Source: Candidatus Competibacteraceae bacterium
Lineage (GTDB): Bacteria > Pseudomonadota > Gammaproteobacteria > Competibacterales > Competibacteraceae
NCBI GenBank assembly: GCA_027492875.1
Contig: JAPUDV010000065.1
Span: 1-54,591 of the forward strand
DNA length: 54,591 bases
Direction of reading: 5' to 3'
Positions 44,759 through 54,591 of the stretch are shown piece by piece. The position numbers and the translations under genes are program-made. Each line of letters starts with the position of its first letter. Position 1 is the stretch's first letter. The notes under the pieces are model-generated. The model saw only the letters and a list, made by a program, of their open reading frames with translations, did no database searches and was not told the origin of the DNA.

Positions 44759-46500
44759 AGTAGCACCATGCCTTCGTCGTGAGTCGAGACCATCTCGTCG
44801 CGTTCGGCCAGCAGCATTTCGTTCTGACCACCGCCCGAGGGGATCATCGGAAACACGTTTTCGCCTTGATCGGTAATAAAGTCCAGAAATACCGTGCGAT
44901 CCTTCATCGCAAACGCCTCGCGCAGCGCGCCTTCCACATCGCCCGGTTTCTCGATCCGCATGCCGACATGGCCATACGCCTCGGCCAGCATCACGAAATT
45001 CGGCAATGCTTCCAGGTAGGTCATGCTGTAGCGCTTCTGGTAGAAAAATTCCTGCCACTGGCGGACCATGCCAAGATAACCGTTGTTCAGGTTCACGATC
45101 TTGACCGGCGTGAAGTACTGCTTCATGGTCGACAATTCCTGTAGCATCATCTGGATGCTGCCGTCGCCGGTGACGCAGGCCACGTCCTGATCGGGGAAGG
45201 CCAGCTTGGCGCCCATCGCCGCCGGCAGGCCGAAGCCCATGGTGCCCAGCCCGCCGGAGTTGATCCACTGCCGCGGCCGGTCGAACAGATAGTACTGGGC
45301 CGCCCACATCTGGTGCTGCCCGACATCGGACGTGATGATGGCCTTGCCTTCGGTCACCTCGTACAGCTTCTGAATCACGTACTGCGGCTTGATCACCTCG
45401 TCGCTTTGGCGGTAGCTCAGCGACTTTATGGCCCGCCACTCGTCGATCTGCCGCCACCAGCGCTCCAGCGCCTCGGCGTCGGGTTTGAGTTTTTCATCGC
45501 GGATGACGTTAATCATGCCGCGTAGCACGTTCGGCACCGAACCGACGATGGGAATATCCACCAGCACGTTCTTGGAAATCGACGACGGATCGATGTCCAC
45601 ATGGACGATCTTGGCCTCGGGGCAGAACTTGTCGATCTTGCCGGTCACTCGATCATCGAAGCGAGCGCCGATGGCGATCAGCACGTCGCAATGGTGCATC
45701 GCCATGTTGGCTTCATAGGTGCCGTGCATGCCCAACATGCCGATGAACTGCCGGTCGGTGGCCGGGTAGGCGCCCAATCCCATCAGGGTGTTGGTGATCG
45801 GATAGCCGAGTAATTGAGTGAGCTCGATCAGTTCCGGCGAGCCTTCGCTCAGAATCACCCCGCCGCCGGTATACAGCACTGGCCGCTTGGCGGACAGGAT
45901 CAGATCCACCGCCTTGCGAATCTGCCCGGCGTGGCCCTTGACCGTCGGGTTGTAGGAGCGCAGCTTGACTTTTTTCGGATAGTGAAACTCGGCCTTGCCG
46001 ATAGTGATGTCCTTCGGCAGGTCGATCAACACCGGGCCGGGTCGGCCGGTGCTGGCGATATAGAAGGCTTTCTTGACGGTTTCGGCCAGATTCTTGATGT
46101 CCCTGACCAGGAAATTATGCTTGACGCAAGGCCGGGTGATGCCGACCGCATCCACCTCCTGAAAAGCGTCGTTGCCGATCAGCGCCGTCGGCACCTGACC
46201 GGAGAATACCACCAGCGGAATGGAATCCATGTAGGCGTCGGCGATGCCGGTGACGGCGTTGGTGACGCCGGGGCCGGAGGTGACCAGCACCACGCCGGTT
46301 TTGCCGCTGGCGCGGGCATACCCTTCGGCGGCGTGGACGGCGGCCTGTTCGTGGCGGACCAGCACATGCTTGATGTCGTCCTGAGCGTACAGTGCGTCAT
46401 AGATATGAAGCACGGCGCCGCCCGGATAACCGAACATGCATTCGACGCCTTCTTCCTTCAGGCAACGGACGAGAATTTCAGCACCCGTGATGAGTTCCAT
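44755..46500 (-). CDS. ilvB: Acetolactate synthase large (catalytic) subunit
   Basis: Thiamine-diphosphate enzyme of 581 residues that condenses pyruvate to acetolactate or with 2-ketobutyrate. The cofactor-activating glutamate is in VRHEQAAVHAAEGYAR, the FAD region in the middle, and the ThDP-Mg motif is GDGSIQMMLQEL continuing to NLNNGYLGMVRQWQEFF. It is the first gene of the leftward ilv run. The gene may equally be named ilvI or ilvG; sequence alone does not decide. Confidence 0.96.
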
Positions 46501-46844
46501 CAGCGTTGACTCCTCATGGCGAATCGGGGTTAAGAGACGGGCAAGGCAGCAAAACCATTCTTTCGCCCCAGTACGGGCGTATCATGACCGAGGTTCGTGC
46601 AGTGGCCTGCCGGGTCCGCGACTGAGCGGGATGACCGCCGCGCGGCGGGGGTAAGCCCGGTGGGCGCAATCCATCATGAAAGTCGCCGGTACGCGCTGGG
46701 CGCGGGTCTTGCGAGCCGCTTATACTACATAAACTTTATTTTCGAGCAAAATCCCGCCGTGCTGTCGGGGAATGGGCACGGGATGTCCGTCATCCCGGAG
46801 CCAATCTTCTTTTCCGGCAATTCCAGAATCGATCGGAGGCGTGT
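46501..46844. other. Non-coding gap between ilvB and the DUF4124 gene
   Basis: The 344 bases separate two divergent genes and should contain both promoters. A TATACT hexamer at 46721-46726 followed by an AT-rich stretch (CATAAACTTTATTTTCG) is the best -10 candidate for the rightward gene, but no -35 is found at proper spacing. A GC-rich CGCCGCGCGGCGG palindrome lies near 46636. No convincing ilv leader peptide with runs of Ile, Val or Leu codons was found. Confidence 0.4.
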
Positions 46845-47315
46845 ATGTCGAAACGAATACTTTTATTGGTGTTGATGTTGGGGGGGTGCGGAGTCGGGGC
46901 CACGGCGCAGGCCCAGCAGTTCATCTACAAGTGGACCGACGGGCAAGGTCAAGTGCAGTACACCGAATTGCCGCCGCCGACCGGCGTGCCCTACGAGACG
47001 GTGCGCAAGCCCACCGGTTTCGGGCAGGAAAGCGGTCAGACCCGTGACTTGGCCAAGGAACAGGAGGAACTGGCTAAAAAACTGGCCGAGGAAGAAGCCA
47101 AGAAACAGCAGCAGCAACAGGAACAGTCGCGAAAAGAGGAGGATGTGCGCGTCAAGAACTGCGAGATCGCCAGGAAAAATGTTGAAACCCTGCAAAGCGA
47201 CCGACCGATAGTAAAGACCGATGCGCAAGGCAATAAGGTGGCGCTCGACGCCCAGCAGCGCGAGGCGGAATTGCAAAAGGCCCGAAAAGATCAGGATTAT
47301 TTCTGCAACCCTTGA
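46845..47315 (+). CDS. Exported DUF4124 protein
   Basis: A 156-residue protein. A signal peptide (about 1-23, KRILLLVLMLGGCGVGATAQA) is followed by the DUF4124 motif FIYKWTDGQGQVQYTELPPP, a short beta-rich module common in gammaproteobacterial periplasmic proteins. The remainder is a charged helix (KEQEELAKKLAEEEAKKQQQQQEQS), probably coiled coil, and a C-terminal part with two cysteines (NCEIARKN, YFCNP). The GGC in the signal region could be mistaken for a lipobox, but the hydrophobic core continues past it. Function unknown. Confidence 0.85.
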   Translation: MSKRILLLVLMLGGCGVGATAQAQQFIYKWTDGQGQVQYTELPPPTGVPYETVRKPTGFGQESGQTRDLAKEQEELAKKLAEEEAKKQQQQQEQSRKEEDVRVKNCEIARKNVETLQSDRPIVKTDAQGNKVALDAQQREAELQKARKDQDYFCNP

Positions 47316-47342
47316 CCCATCGACTCATCACAAGGCCGATTT

Positions 47343-49061
47343 ATGCGCGTATCCCGCTTTCCGCTATTCACCGTCAAGGAAACTCCGGCCGACGCCGAGG
47401 TTGTCAGCCATCAGCTCATGCTGCGGGCGGGCCTGATCCGCAAGCTCGCCGCCGGCATCTACACTTGGCTGCCGCTGGGCTTGCGCGTGCTGCGCAAAAC
47501 CGAGGCGGTAGTGCGCGAGGAAATGGATCGGGCCGGCGCGTTGGAACTGTCCATGCCCGCCGTTCAGCCGGCCGAGTTGTGGCAGGAATCCGGCCGCTGG
47601 CGGCAATACGGTCCGGAACTGTTGCGGATCAGAGACCGGCACGAACGCGATTTCTGCTTCGGTCCGACTCACGAAGAGGTGATCACCGACCTGTTTCGTC
47701 GCGAGATCAAGAGCTACAAGCAACTGCCGGTCAGCTTCTACCAGATCCAGACCAAGTTTCGCGACGAGGTCAGGCCGCGCTTCGGGGTGATGCGGGCGCG
47801 CGAGTTCCTGATGAAGGACGCCTACTCCTTCCATTTGGACGCGGCCTCGCTGCAAGAGACCTATGACCGGATGTATGAGGCCTACTCGCGCATTTTCACC
47901 CGGCTGGGGCTGCGGTTCCGCGCGGTGCTGGCCGATACCGGCAGCATCGGCGGCGCGCATTCCCACGAATTTCATGTACTGGCCGAGTCCGGCGAGGACG
48001 CCATCGCCTTCTCCGACGGCGGCGACTACGCCGCCAATGTCGAACTGGCTGAGGCGCTGGCCCCGCCCGACGAGCGGCCAGCGCCGGCCGAGACACTGAC
48101 GCGCGTGCATACGCTTGGCGTCAAGACCATCGCCGAGTTGTCCGATTTTCTGCATGTTCCCGCCGCGCGCACGGCGAAGGCGGTGGTGGTCGAGGGCGAG
48201 GACGGGCGGCCGGTGCTGCTGCTGGTGCGCGGCGACCACGAGGTCAATGCGATCAAGGTCGAGAAGCTGCCACAGGTGAAGGCGCCACTGACCTTCGCCA
48301 GCCCCGAGGCGATCCGCGCCGCCTTCGGCGCCAGTCCGGGTTCGCTCGGCGCGGTCGGTTTCGACGGGGTGGTGATCGCCGACCGTGCCGTAGCGAAAAT
48401 GACCGATATGGTGGCCGGCGCGAACCAGGACGACTGGCACCTGACCGGCGTCAACTTCGGCCGCGACTGCCCGGAACCACTGGTGGCCGACATCCGTAGA
48501 GTGGTCGAGGGCGATCCCAGCCCCGACGGCCAGGGCGTGTTGGCGATCGCCCGTGGCATCGAGGTCGGCCATATCTTCCAGCTCGGCCGCAAGTACAGTG
48601 CTGCCATGCAGGCGGAGGTGCTTGGCGAGGACGGCCAGCCGGCAACCGTGACCATGGGTTGCTACGGTATCGGAGTGTCGCGGGTGGTGGCGGCGGCCAT
48701 CGAGCAGAATCACGACGAGCGCGGCATCATCTGGCCGGCGGCGATGGCCCCGTTCCAGGTGGCGTTGCTACCGATCGGCGCTGGTCGCTCTGCAGCGGTG
48801 CGCGAGGTCACCGAGGCGCTGTATCGGGAACTGTCGAACGCGGGTATCGAGGTGTTGCTGGACGACCGTGACGCGCGGCCTGGGGTGATGTTCGCCGACA
48901 TGGAACTAATCGGTATCCCGCACCGCGTGGTGGTCGGCGAGCGCAACTTGGCCTCCGGTCAGGTGGAGTACCGCAGCCGGCGCGATCTGGCCGGCACACT
49001 GGTGGCGCGAGCCGATCTTCCCGGTTGGTTGCGGGGGCGGTTAGCGGCGGAGCAGCTTTAG
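47343..49061 (+). CDS. proS: Prolyl-tRNA synthetase
   Basis: Class II synthetase of 572 residues, bacterial (ProS type 1) architecture. Motif 1 and 2 lie in the N-terminal core ([47 protein letters not shown]), a YbaK-like editing insertion covers about 220-385 (hydrolyses mis-charged Ala-tRNA), motif 3 is in [16 protein letters not shown], and the anticodon domain ends the protein. It follows the DUF4124 gene by 27 bases. Confidence 0.97.
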   Translation: MRVSRFPLFTVKETPADAEVVSHQLMLRAGLIRKLAAGIYTWLPLGLRVLRKTEAVVREEMDRAGALELSMPAVQPAELWQESGRWRQYGPELLRIRDRHERDFCFGPTHEEVITDLFRREIKSYKQLPVSFYQIQTKFRDEVRPRFGVMRAREFLMKDAYSFHLDAASLQETYDRMYEAYSRIFTRLGLRFRAVLADTGSIGGAHSHEFHVLAESGEDAIAFSDGGDYAANVELAEALAPPDERPAPAETLTRVHTLGVKTIAELSDFLHVPAARTAKAVVVEGEDGRPVLLLVRGDHEVNAIKVEKLPQVKAPLTFASPEAIRAAFGASPGSLGAVGFDGVVIADRAVAKMTDMVAGANQDDWHLTGVNFGRDCPEPLVADIRRVVEGDPSPDGQGVLAIARGIEVGHIFQLGRKYSAAMQAEVLGEDGQPATVTMGCYGIGVSRVVAAAIEQNHDERGIIWPAAMAPFQVALLPIGAGRSAAVREVTEALYRELSNAGIEVLLDDRDARPGVMFADMELIGIPHRVVVGERNLASGQVEYRSRRDLAGTLVARADLPGWLRGRLAAEQL

Positions 49062-49342
49062 ATCGGCGAGGGCATACTGCGGGGGAGTTATCCACAGAAC
49101 CTGTGGATAACTCTGTGGATAACTTTGACCCAACGGGCGTAACTCTGCGTCGCAGATAGAAGAATGACAGTTTGATGACTTTTTGATCGGTTGATATTTG
49201 TTTTCTTATCAAATAGTTATGCTGATGATTGAAAAAAGGTGGGAAATTTGCGCCAAAGTAACGGGCGAAAATCGCCAAGGAAAGAAGGCGCATAAGCCTG
49301 TGGATAAGTCAAGCGTTCTTAAAATAAAAAATTGTTTCCCGT
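49062..49342. promoter_or_regulatory. Cluster of four perfect DnaA boxes with an AT-rich segment
   Basis: TTATCCACA occurs at 49088-49096 and, in reverse, at 49102-49110, 49114-49122 and 49299-49307, four exact matches to the DnaA box consensus in about 220 bases. The first two form an inverted pair (11-base arms GTTATCCACAG and CTGTGGATAAC around AAC). Between the third and fourth boxes lies an AT-rich stretch (about 49145-49245, with TTTTTGATCGGTTGATATTTG). No gene is encoded. Such clusters act as origins, DnaA-titration or DnaA-reactivation sites. Confidence 0.7.
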
Positions 49343-49615
49343 CTAGTCAATCCGAAAATCGCGAAAATCCTGGTAGGGCAATGTTTCGCAGTGGACATCG
49401 GTGACTCGCGCGAATTGCGGGCCTTGCCACAACCAGTTGCGCAGGGCGACAACCGCTCTTTCCTCCCCGCAGGCCAATACTTCCACCCGTCGGTCCGGCA
49501 GGTTACGCACATAACCGTTGACGCCCAGCGCCACGGCTTTTTCGGCGGTGGCGTAACGGAAGCCAACGCCCTGAACGTGGCCGGTTACATGGCAGCGGAG
49601 GCACAGGGTTTTCAA
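49343..49615 (-). CDS. Acylphosphatase
   Basis: A 90-residue acylphosphatase that hydrolyses carboxyl-phosphate bonds. The active-site block VTGHVQGVGFRYAT carries the catalytic arginine, and the conserved asparagine is in GVNGYVRNLPDRRVEV. The start is a TTG with AGAGGA eight bases upstream; no ATG is available at the conserved position. It ends just at the DnaA-box region. Confidence 0.92.
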   Translation of the reverse strand: MKTLCLRCHVTGHVQGVGFRYATAEKAVALGVNGYVRNLPDRRVEVLACGEERAVVALRNWLWQGPQFARVTDVHCETLPYQDFRDFRID

Positions 49616-49640
49616 AATTCTTCCTCTCGAACCGGTCGGT

Positions 49641-50156
49641 CTAGCGGGACGAACCTCCGGCCGATTTCAGTTCGGCCAGCCGCTCCGCCAGCATGGCGGC
49701 GTTCACGGTGCCCAAATGGGTGTCGACCAATTCCCCGGTGGGCGAAATCAGGAACGTGGTGGGCAAGCCCTTCAATTCGAATCCGGGCAGGGGTTTGCCG
49801 CCGCTCAGCACGATGGGGAAGGTGACGGCCAACCGTCCGACAAAGGCGCCGATTTCAGAGGGAGCGATGTCCTCAAAATTGACGCCGATCACAGCGGTCC
49901 GTTCTTGGTGTTTTTCGTGGAACGCTTGCAGTTCCGGCATTTCCAGGAGGCAGGGCGCGCACCAAGTCGCCCAGAAATTGACGATGACCCAACGGCCGAG
50001 GAAATCGGCCAGCCGTAGCGGCTGGCCGTCCGTGCCGGGCAGCGTAAAGTTTAGGTTTTGCGCGCCAGTGGCGGGGTTGATCGCCAGCAATGCCAGCATC
50101 AACAGAGCTGGTCGGAAACTGGCCCGGTAAGAGCAATGTGGGGCGATGGCGGGCAT
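49641..50156 (-). CDS. TlpA/ResA-like thiol-disulfide oxidoreductase
   Basis: A 171-residue exported thioredoxin-fold protein. A signal peptide (about 12-32, RPALLMLALLAINPATGAQ) precedes the fold; the redox motif is WATWCAPCLLEMP, and the cis-proline loop is KGLPTTFLI. The family reduces periplasmic disulfides, often for cytochrome c maturation. It is 25 bases upstream of the acylphosphatase gene. The partner is not shown by context. Confidence 0.9.
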   Translation of the reverse strand: MPAIAPHCSYRASFRPALLMLALLAINPATGAQNLNFTLPGTDGQPLRLADFLGRWVIVNFWATWCAPCLLEMPELQAFHEKHQERTAVIGVNFEDIAPSEIGAFVGRLAVTFPIVLSGGKPLPGFELKGLPTTFLISPTGELVDTHLGTVNAAMLAERLAELKSAGGSSR

Positions 50157-50198
50157 GGGAGGTCTCGACCGTCATGGGCGCCGCGCGGAACGGCGAAT

Positions 50199-50543
50199 CT
50201 AGGGAAAGCCCGATCGAACCGCGGCATCGCGCACCGCATTCTCCCGGGCCTTGATGGCTTCGTCGCGCGCGTCCACGGCATATCGGCGCGCATCTTCGTA
50301 GGCGCCCGTTTCCAAACGCGCCTGGGCCTTTTGCAACAAAATCCGGGCCGCCTGCAAGGTATCGGGCGAGCGCCGTGCCGCGCCATTGGCCTCGGCTGAC
50401 CAAATAGCCTGTCGGGCATCGCTCATTTCTTGCACGGGGGCATTCGCGCAAGCTGCCAGAGCCAATATCGCAACAGCAAACAGGACGGGTGGTCTACGCG
50501 TGGTCAATAGCTTTGAATCTGAGAGGGCGGCAAACCGCTGCAT
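50199..50543 (-). CDS. DUF4398 lipoprotein
   Basis: A 114-residue predicted lipoprotein with hydrophobic core VLFAVAILAL and lipobox LAAC. The mature part is helical (DARQAIWSAEANGA, LLQKAQARLETGAYEDARRYA), a DUF4398 pattern related to the helical N-terminus of some OmpA-like proteins. The 32-residue lead is long for a lipoprotein signal, so a TTG near 50507 may be the true start. In relatives such genes often precede an OmpA-family gene, which is not seen here. Confidence 0.75.
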   Translation of the reverse strand: MQRFAALSDSKLLTTRRPPVLFAVAILALAACANAPVQEMSDARQAIWSAEANGAARRSPDTLQAARILLQKAQARLETGAYEDARRYAVDARDEAIKARENAVRDAAVRSGFP

Positions 50544-50686
50544 CGGGCTAGTAAAACAATGAATTCACTATGTAAAATAGCACTGACGACCGAAGTCGTC
50601 AAGCCAGTGCGGAAGAAGCGGACGCCCGATGGATGCGATGAATGCCCGATCCGGTAGTCTACGTTTCAACTTTGGAGAACCGATAA

Positions 50687-51684
<998 letters not shown>

Positions 51685-51714
51685 ACCCCTTGGTTCCGGT
51701 GTGGTCCATATTAT

Positions 51715-51744
51715 TTGCAAAACCTCGGGTATTCATGCTAGCTT
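51715..51744 (+). promoter_or_regulatory. Possible promoter of the initiator tRNA
   Basis: TTGCAA (51715-51720) and TAGCTT (51739-51744) are 18 bases apart and would start transcription about six bases before the tRNA. The -35 is good, the -10 is a weak match, so the call is tentative. Confidence 0.4.
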
Positions 51745-51756
51745 AGCGATCTCTGA

Positions 51757-51833
<77 letters not shown>

Positions 51834-51843
51834 AACTTCAAGG

Positions 51844-51865
51844 AAGCCCGTAGAGGGCTTTTTTT
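51844..51865 (+). terminator. Rho-independent terminator after the initiator tRNA
   Basis: Stem AAGCCC/GGGCTT around GTAGA followed by a run of seven T. It begins 11 bases after the tRNA CCA end. Confidence 0.85.
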
Positions 51866-51956
51866 ATGTGGCCACGTTAGACACCTCCGGATCGAAAGAT
51901 GCGGCGGGTGTCCCCGGCAGGCTTTATTGTACCGTGAGGGATCAAGCAGATTGGCG

Positions 51957-51985
51957 AAAAAAGTGGGCCGCTGGCCCACTTTTTA
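51957..51985 (+). terminator. Second terminator/attenuator hairpin in the rimP leader
   Basis: A perfect nine-base stem AAGTGGGCC/GGCCCACTT with loop GCT, preceded by A and followed by T runs, 26 bases before the rimP start. A strong terminator this close to rimP implies either a promoter between hairpin and gene or attenuation and read-through, as known for NusA autoregulation in E. coli. Confidence 0.8.
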
Positions 51986-52010
51986 TTTCCGGTTGTTTCC
52001 GGTGATCAAA

Positions 52011-52469
52011 ATGCATCAGGATTTTCAGACGCTCAGGCGGATAGTGACCGCTACGGTGGAAGCAATGGGCTACGAACTGGTGGGCGTGGAATTTCACCCT
52101 CGTCCGGCCAACGCGCTGTTGCGGGTTTATATCGATGGCGAGAACGGCATTGTACTGGACGACTGTCAGCGGGTCAGCCATCAGCTTGGCGGCGTGTTGG
52201 ACGTCGAGGATCCAATCGCTGGACCATACACTCTGGAGATCTCTTCACCCGGGTTGGACCGCCCGCTGTTCGAGGCCAAGCATTTTGTGCGCTTTGCCGG
52301 CTCGGAGGTTCGAATCCAGCTCAGGGAGTTGCTGGATGGGCGGCGGAAACTGGTCGGGCGCCTGCTTGGGATGCGCGGTGGCGACGTAGTGATCGCCGGC
52401 AGCGACGGGCAGGAATGGCAGGTGCCGCTCGAGCGGATTGAGAAAGCTCGGCTGGTGCCCCAACTCTAA
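52011..52469 (+). CDS. rimP: Ribosome maturation factor RimP
   Basis: A 152-residue factor for 30S assembly. The N-terminal alpha/beta domain (LRRIVTATVEAMGYELVGVEF, LLRVYID) and the C-terminal SH3-like domain (about 85-150) are complete, linked by the family signature YTLEISSPGLDRPLF. The ATG at 52011 follows the terminator hairpin; the longer open frame would translate the hairpin and is rejected. First protein gene of the nusA operon. Confidence 0.96.
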   Translation: MHQDFQTLRRIVTATVEAMGYELVGVEFHPRPANALLRVYIDGENGIVLDDCQRVSHQLGGVLDVEDPIAGPYTLEISSPGLDRPLFEAKHFVRFAGSEVRIQLRELLDGRRKLVGRLLGMRGGDVVIAGSDGQEWQVPLERIEKARLVPQL

Positions 52470-52512
52470 GGCAGGACGACAGCGTGCGGCTCCGGCTGAG
52501 AGGCAGAACGAC

Positions 52513-54081
52513 ATGCGCGTTAAAGACAGCAAAGAAGGCAACAAAGAGATTCTGCTGGTCGTGGACGCCGTTTCCAACGAGAAAGGCGTCAACAAGGAAA
52601 TCATTTTTGGCGCCCTGGAAGTGGCGCTGGCATCGGTGGCCAAAAAACGCTACGAGGGTGATCCCGACGTGCGGGTAGCGATCAACCGGCGGATCGGCAG
52701 CTACGAAACCTTCCGACGCTGGTTGGTCGTGGCCGATACCGCGCAGATCGAAAGCCCGGCCCGGCAGATCAGCCTGGAAGAGGCGCGTCGAATTCGAGGG
52801 GATGCCCAGGTCGGCGACTATGTCGAGATCCCTTTGGAAAATGCCGATTTCGGTGGACGCATCGCCGCGCAGACCGCTAAGCAGGTCATCGTTCAGAAAG
52901 TGCGGGACGCCGAGCGCGCGCAGATCGTGGACGCTTACCTGCACCGCAAGGGCGAGTTGATCGGTGGCGTGGTCAAGCGCCTGGAACGGGATAGGGATCG
53001 ACGGTCGGAGCGCGGCGAGCGCGCGGAGCGCAGCGATGTGATCATGGACGTGGGCGGCAATGTCGAAGCCAAGATCGCGGGCGAGGATCAGATCTTTCGC
53101 GAATCGTTCCGGGTCGGCGAGCGGGTGCGCGGTTATCTGAAGGACGTGCGCGCTGAAAGTCGTGGTCCCCAACTCTTCGTCAGCCGGGTGGCATCAGAGT
53201 TTCTGATCGCGCTGTTCTCGCTGGAAGTACCCGAGATCAACCAGGGCATCATTGAGATCAAGGGCGCGACGCGCGATCCCGGTTCGCGGGCCAAGATCGC
53301 GGTCAAGAGCAAGGATGCCCGCATTGACCCCATCGGCGCCTGCGTGGGCATGCGCGGCGCCCGGGTGCAGAGCGTGACCAACGAACTGGCCGGCGAGCGG
53401 GTGGATATCGTGCAATGGGACGACGATCCGGTTCGCTTCGTCATGAACGCGATGTCGCCGGCCGAGGTTGAGTCGATCATCGTCGATGAGGACACCCACA
53501 GCATGGACATCGTCGTCACCGATGAAAGGCAATTGGCGCAAGCTATTGGCAAGGGTGGCCAGAACGTGCAGTTGGCGAGCCGGCTGACCGGCTGGACGCT
53601 GAACGTGATGACCCGAACCCAGGCCCAGGCCAAACGTGGCCAGGAGGACGAAGGCTTGTCGCGCATGTTTGTGGAGCAGTTGGGTGTGGATGAAGAGATC
53701 GCCGCGATCCTGGTGCGAGAAGGGTTCGCCGGCTTGGAGGAAGTCGCCTACGTGCCTGTCCACGAGATGCTGGAGATTCCGGAATTCGATCAGGAGATCG
53801 TCGAGGGGCTGCGTGGGCGCGCGCGCGACGTGCTGCTGACTCGCGCCATCGCCGCCGAAGAACAGATCGACAGCACCCGGCCGGCCGAGGATTTGCTGCG
53901 GATGGATGGGATGGATGAAGAATTGGCCTTTATGCTGGCCGGTTGCGGGATCACGACCATGGAGGATTTGGCCGAACTGTCAGTGGACGATCTCAACGAT
54001 ATGGCTAGATTGGATGACGAACGGGCCGCGAAGTTGATCATGACGGCGCGGGCACCTTGGTTTTCGAATGATGAGCGGTAG
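52513..54081 (+). CDS. nusA: Transcription termination/antitermination factor NusA
   Basis: A 522-residue RNA polymerase elongation factor. Order: N-terminal polymerase-binding domain (1-130), S1 domain (135-200, with an extra arginine/glutamate-rich RDRDRRSERGERAERS loop), KH1 and KH2 (about 200-350, IGACVGMRGARVQSV and QAIGKGGQNVQLAS), and two C-terminal helix-hairpin acidic repeats (about 365-420 and 440-510) as in other gammaproteobacteria. Works in pausing, termination and rRNA antitermination. Confidence 0.97.
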   Translation: MRVKDSKEGNKEILLVVDAVSNEKGVNKEIIFGALEVALASVAKKRYEGDPDVRVAINRRIGSYETFRRWLVVADTAQIESPARQISLEEARRIRGDAQVGDYVEIPLENADFGGRIAAQTAKQVIVQKVRDAERAQIVDAYLHRKGELIGGVVKRLERDRDRRSERGERAERSDVIMDVGGNVEAKIAGEDQIFRESFRVGERVRGYLKDVRAESRGPQLFVSRVASEFLIALFSLEVPEINQGIIEIKGATRDPGSRAKIAVKSKDARIDPIGACVGMRGARVQSVTNELAGERVDIVQWDDDPVRFVMNAMSPAEVESIIVDEDTHSMDIVVTDERQLAQAIGKGGQNVQLASRLTGWTLNVMTRTQAQAKRGQEDEGLSRMFVEQLGVDEEIAAILVREGFAGLEEVAYVPVHEMLEIPEFDQEIVEGLRGRARDVLLTRAIAAEEQIDSTRPAEDLLRMDGMDEELAFMLAGCGITTMEDLAELSVDDLNDMARLDDERAAKLIMTARAPWFSNDER

Positions 54082-54111
54082 ATGGGAACGAGCTGGGGCT
54101 GGGGGTGGTGA

Positions 54112-54591
54112 ATGACGGATGTAACGGTCAAGCAGTTTGCGACGGTCGTCGGCATACCGGTGGATCGCCTGTTGGAGCAGTTCGCTGAAGCTGGCATATT
54201 AGTTGGCGGCGCGGAAGTGACGATTACGGAAAAACAGAAAATGGATCTATTGGCGCACCTGCGCAAGAGCCACGGTAACCGACCAGCCCAGGGAGCAGTC
54301 GCCGAACCCAAACGAATCACGCTCAAGCGCAAGACCCATAGTGAAATCAAGATGGCCGGCGGCGGCGGTGGGCAGGTTAAAACCGTCAGCGTCGAGGTGC
54401 GAAAAAAGCGTACCTACGTCAAGCGCAGTTTGGTCGAGGAAGAAACCCCCCGCCAGCGCGAGCCCGAACCGGTCGAGCCAGTGGTGGATACGATGCAACC
54501 GCAACTGGCCGAGGAGGAAGCCCGCCGCCGGGTCGAGGCCGAGGAGGAAGCCCGCCGCCGGGTCGAGGCCGAGGAGGAAGCCCGCCGCCGG
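54112..54591 (+). CDS. infB: Translation initiation factor IF-2 (5' part)
   Basis: The first 160 codons. The N-terminal IF2_N helical domain is visible (VTVKQFATVVGIPVDRLLEQ, GADVTITEK-type segment), then the IF2-associated region with KRKTHSEIK and VRKKRTYVKRS, then a low-complexity charged linker that is still running at the edge. The GTPase domain is outside the window. Start 54112 lies 30 bases after nusA, the usual pairing. Confidence 0.95.
   Translation, partial: MTDVTVKQFATVVGIPVDRLLEQFAEAGILVGGAEVTITEKQKMDLLAHLRKSHGNRPAQGAVAEPKRITLKRKTHSEIKMAGGGGGQVKTVSVEVRKKRTYVKRSLVEEETPRQREPEPVEPVVDTMQPQLAEEEARRRVEAEEEARRRVEAEEEARRR
54511..54591 (+). repeat. 30-base tandem repeat in the infB linker
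   Basis: The unit GAGGAGGAAGCCCGCCGCCG plus GGTCGAGGCC repeats at 54511, 54541 and 54571 with no visible change and runs off the edge. It encodes EEEARRRVEA. The period is a multiple of three, so copy-number change would keep the frame. Confidence 0.9.

Noticed and set aside
46501-46640. Leader peptide and attenuator ahead of ilvB
   Set aside because: A 14-codon frame (MVLLPCPSLNPDSP) is present before the gene but lacks a run of Ile, Val or Leu codons and no terminator hairpin with a T-run follows.

Overview
The window reads as a chromosome segment of a GC-rich gammaproteobacterium. The evidence is conserved gene order typical of that class: initiator tRNA-rimP-nusA-infB, rsgA divergent from orn, rimI at the holD position, a bioB-A-F-C-D run and an ilvB-ilvH-ilvC-pssA-leuA biosynthetic group. 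A glgX-treZ-treY glycogen-to-trehalose block would suit a glycogen-storing relative of the Competibacter lineage, but that placement is an inference from general resemblance and was not tested.

Layout. 1-0.9 kb: start of an exported protein on the minus strand, a gene-poor AT-rich stretch and one copy of a small inverted-repeat element. 0.9-3.7 kb: GH1 beta-glucosidase, two small unknown genes, a flavin-reductase-like protein. 3.9-10.2 kb: housekeeping genes rsgA, orn, rhdA, hemW, rdgB, rph, yicC. 10.3-20.2 kb: an accessory island of a decayed DUF433/PIN-like toxin-antitoxin pair, a PLD-nuclease/SNF2-helicase gene translationally coupled to a large Eco57I-like methyltransferase, a vapBC-type pair whose toxin carries a nonsense codon, and a second copy of the small element. 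The methyltransferase gene carries an in-frame Vsr-like (DUF559) endonuclease cassette bounded by oppositely oriented palindromic repeats, plus two more in-frame repeat insertions. This is the most unusual object in the window. 20.2-25.5 kb: a pqiA-pqiA-pqiB-pqiC lipid-transport operon, a TerD-trypsin fusion and an orphan encapsulated-ferritin-like gene. 25.7-30.7 kb: biotin operon. 30.9-34.3 kb: cold-shock gene, rimI, a family 4 uracil-DNA glycosylase with a HolD-like N-terminus, leuA. 34.5-41.5 kb: glgX-treZ-treY. 41.5-46.5 kb: pssA, a NYN/LOTUS gene, ilvC, ilvH, ilvB. 46.8-51.7 kb: DUF4124 protein, proS, a cluster of four perfect DnaA boxes, acylphosphatase, TlpA-like protein, DUF4398 lipoprotein, wrbA, DUF2069. 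51.7-54.6 kb: initiator tRNA, two terminators, rimP, nusA and the start of infB.

How the genes work together. GlgX debranches glycogen, TreY isomerises the resulting maltodextrin end and TreZ releases trehalose. IlvBH, IlvC and LeuA form the branched-chain amino-acid route, with PssA as its usual phospholipid neighbour. BioC and BioFADB make biotin from malonyl-ACP but the esterase BioH is not encoded here. The helicase and methyltransferase are best read as a two-gene restriction-modification or phage-defence unit, inserted after yicC and flanked on both sides by broken toxin-antitoxin modules.
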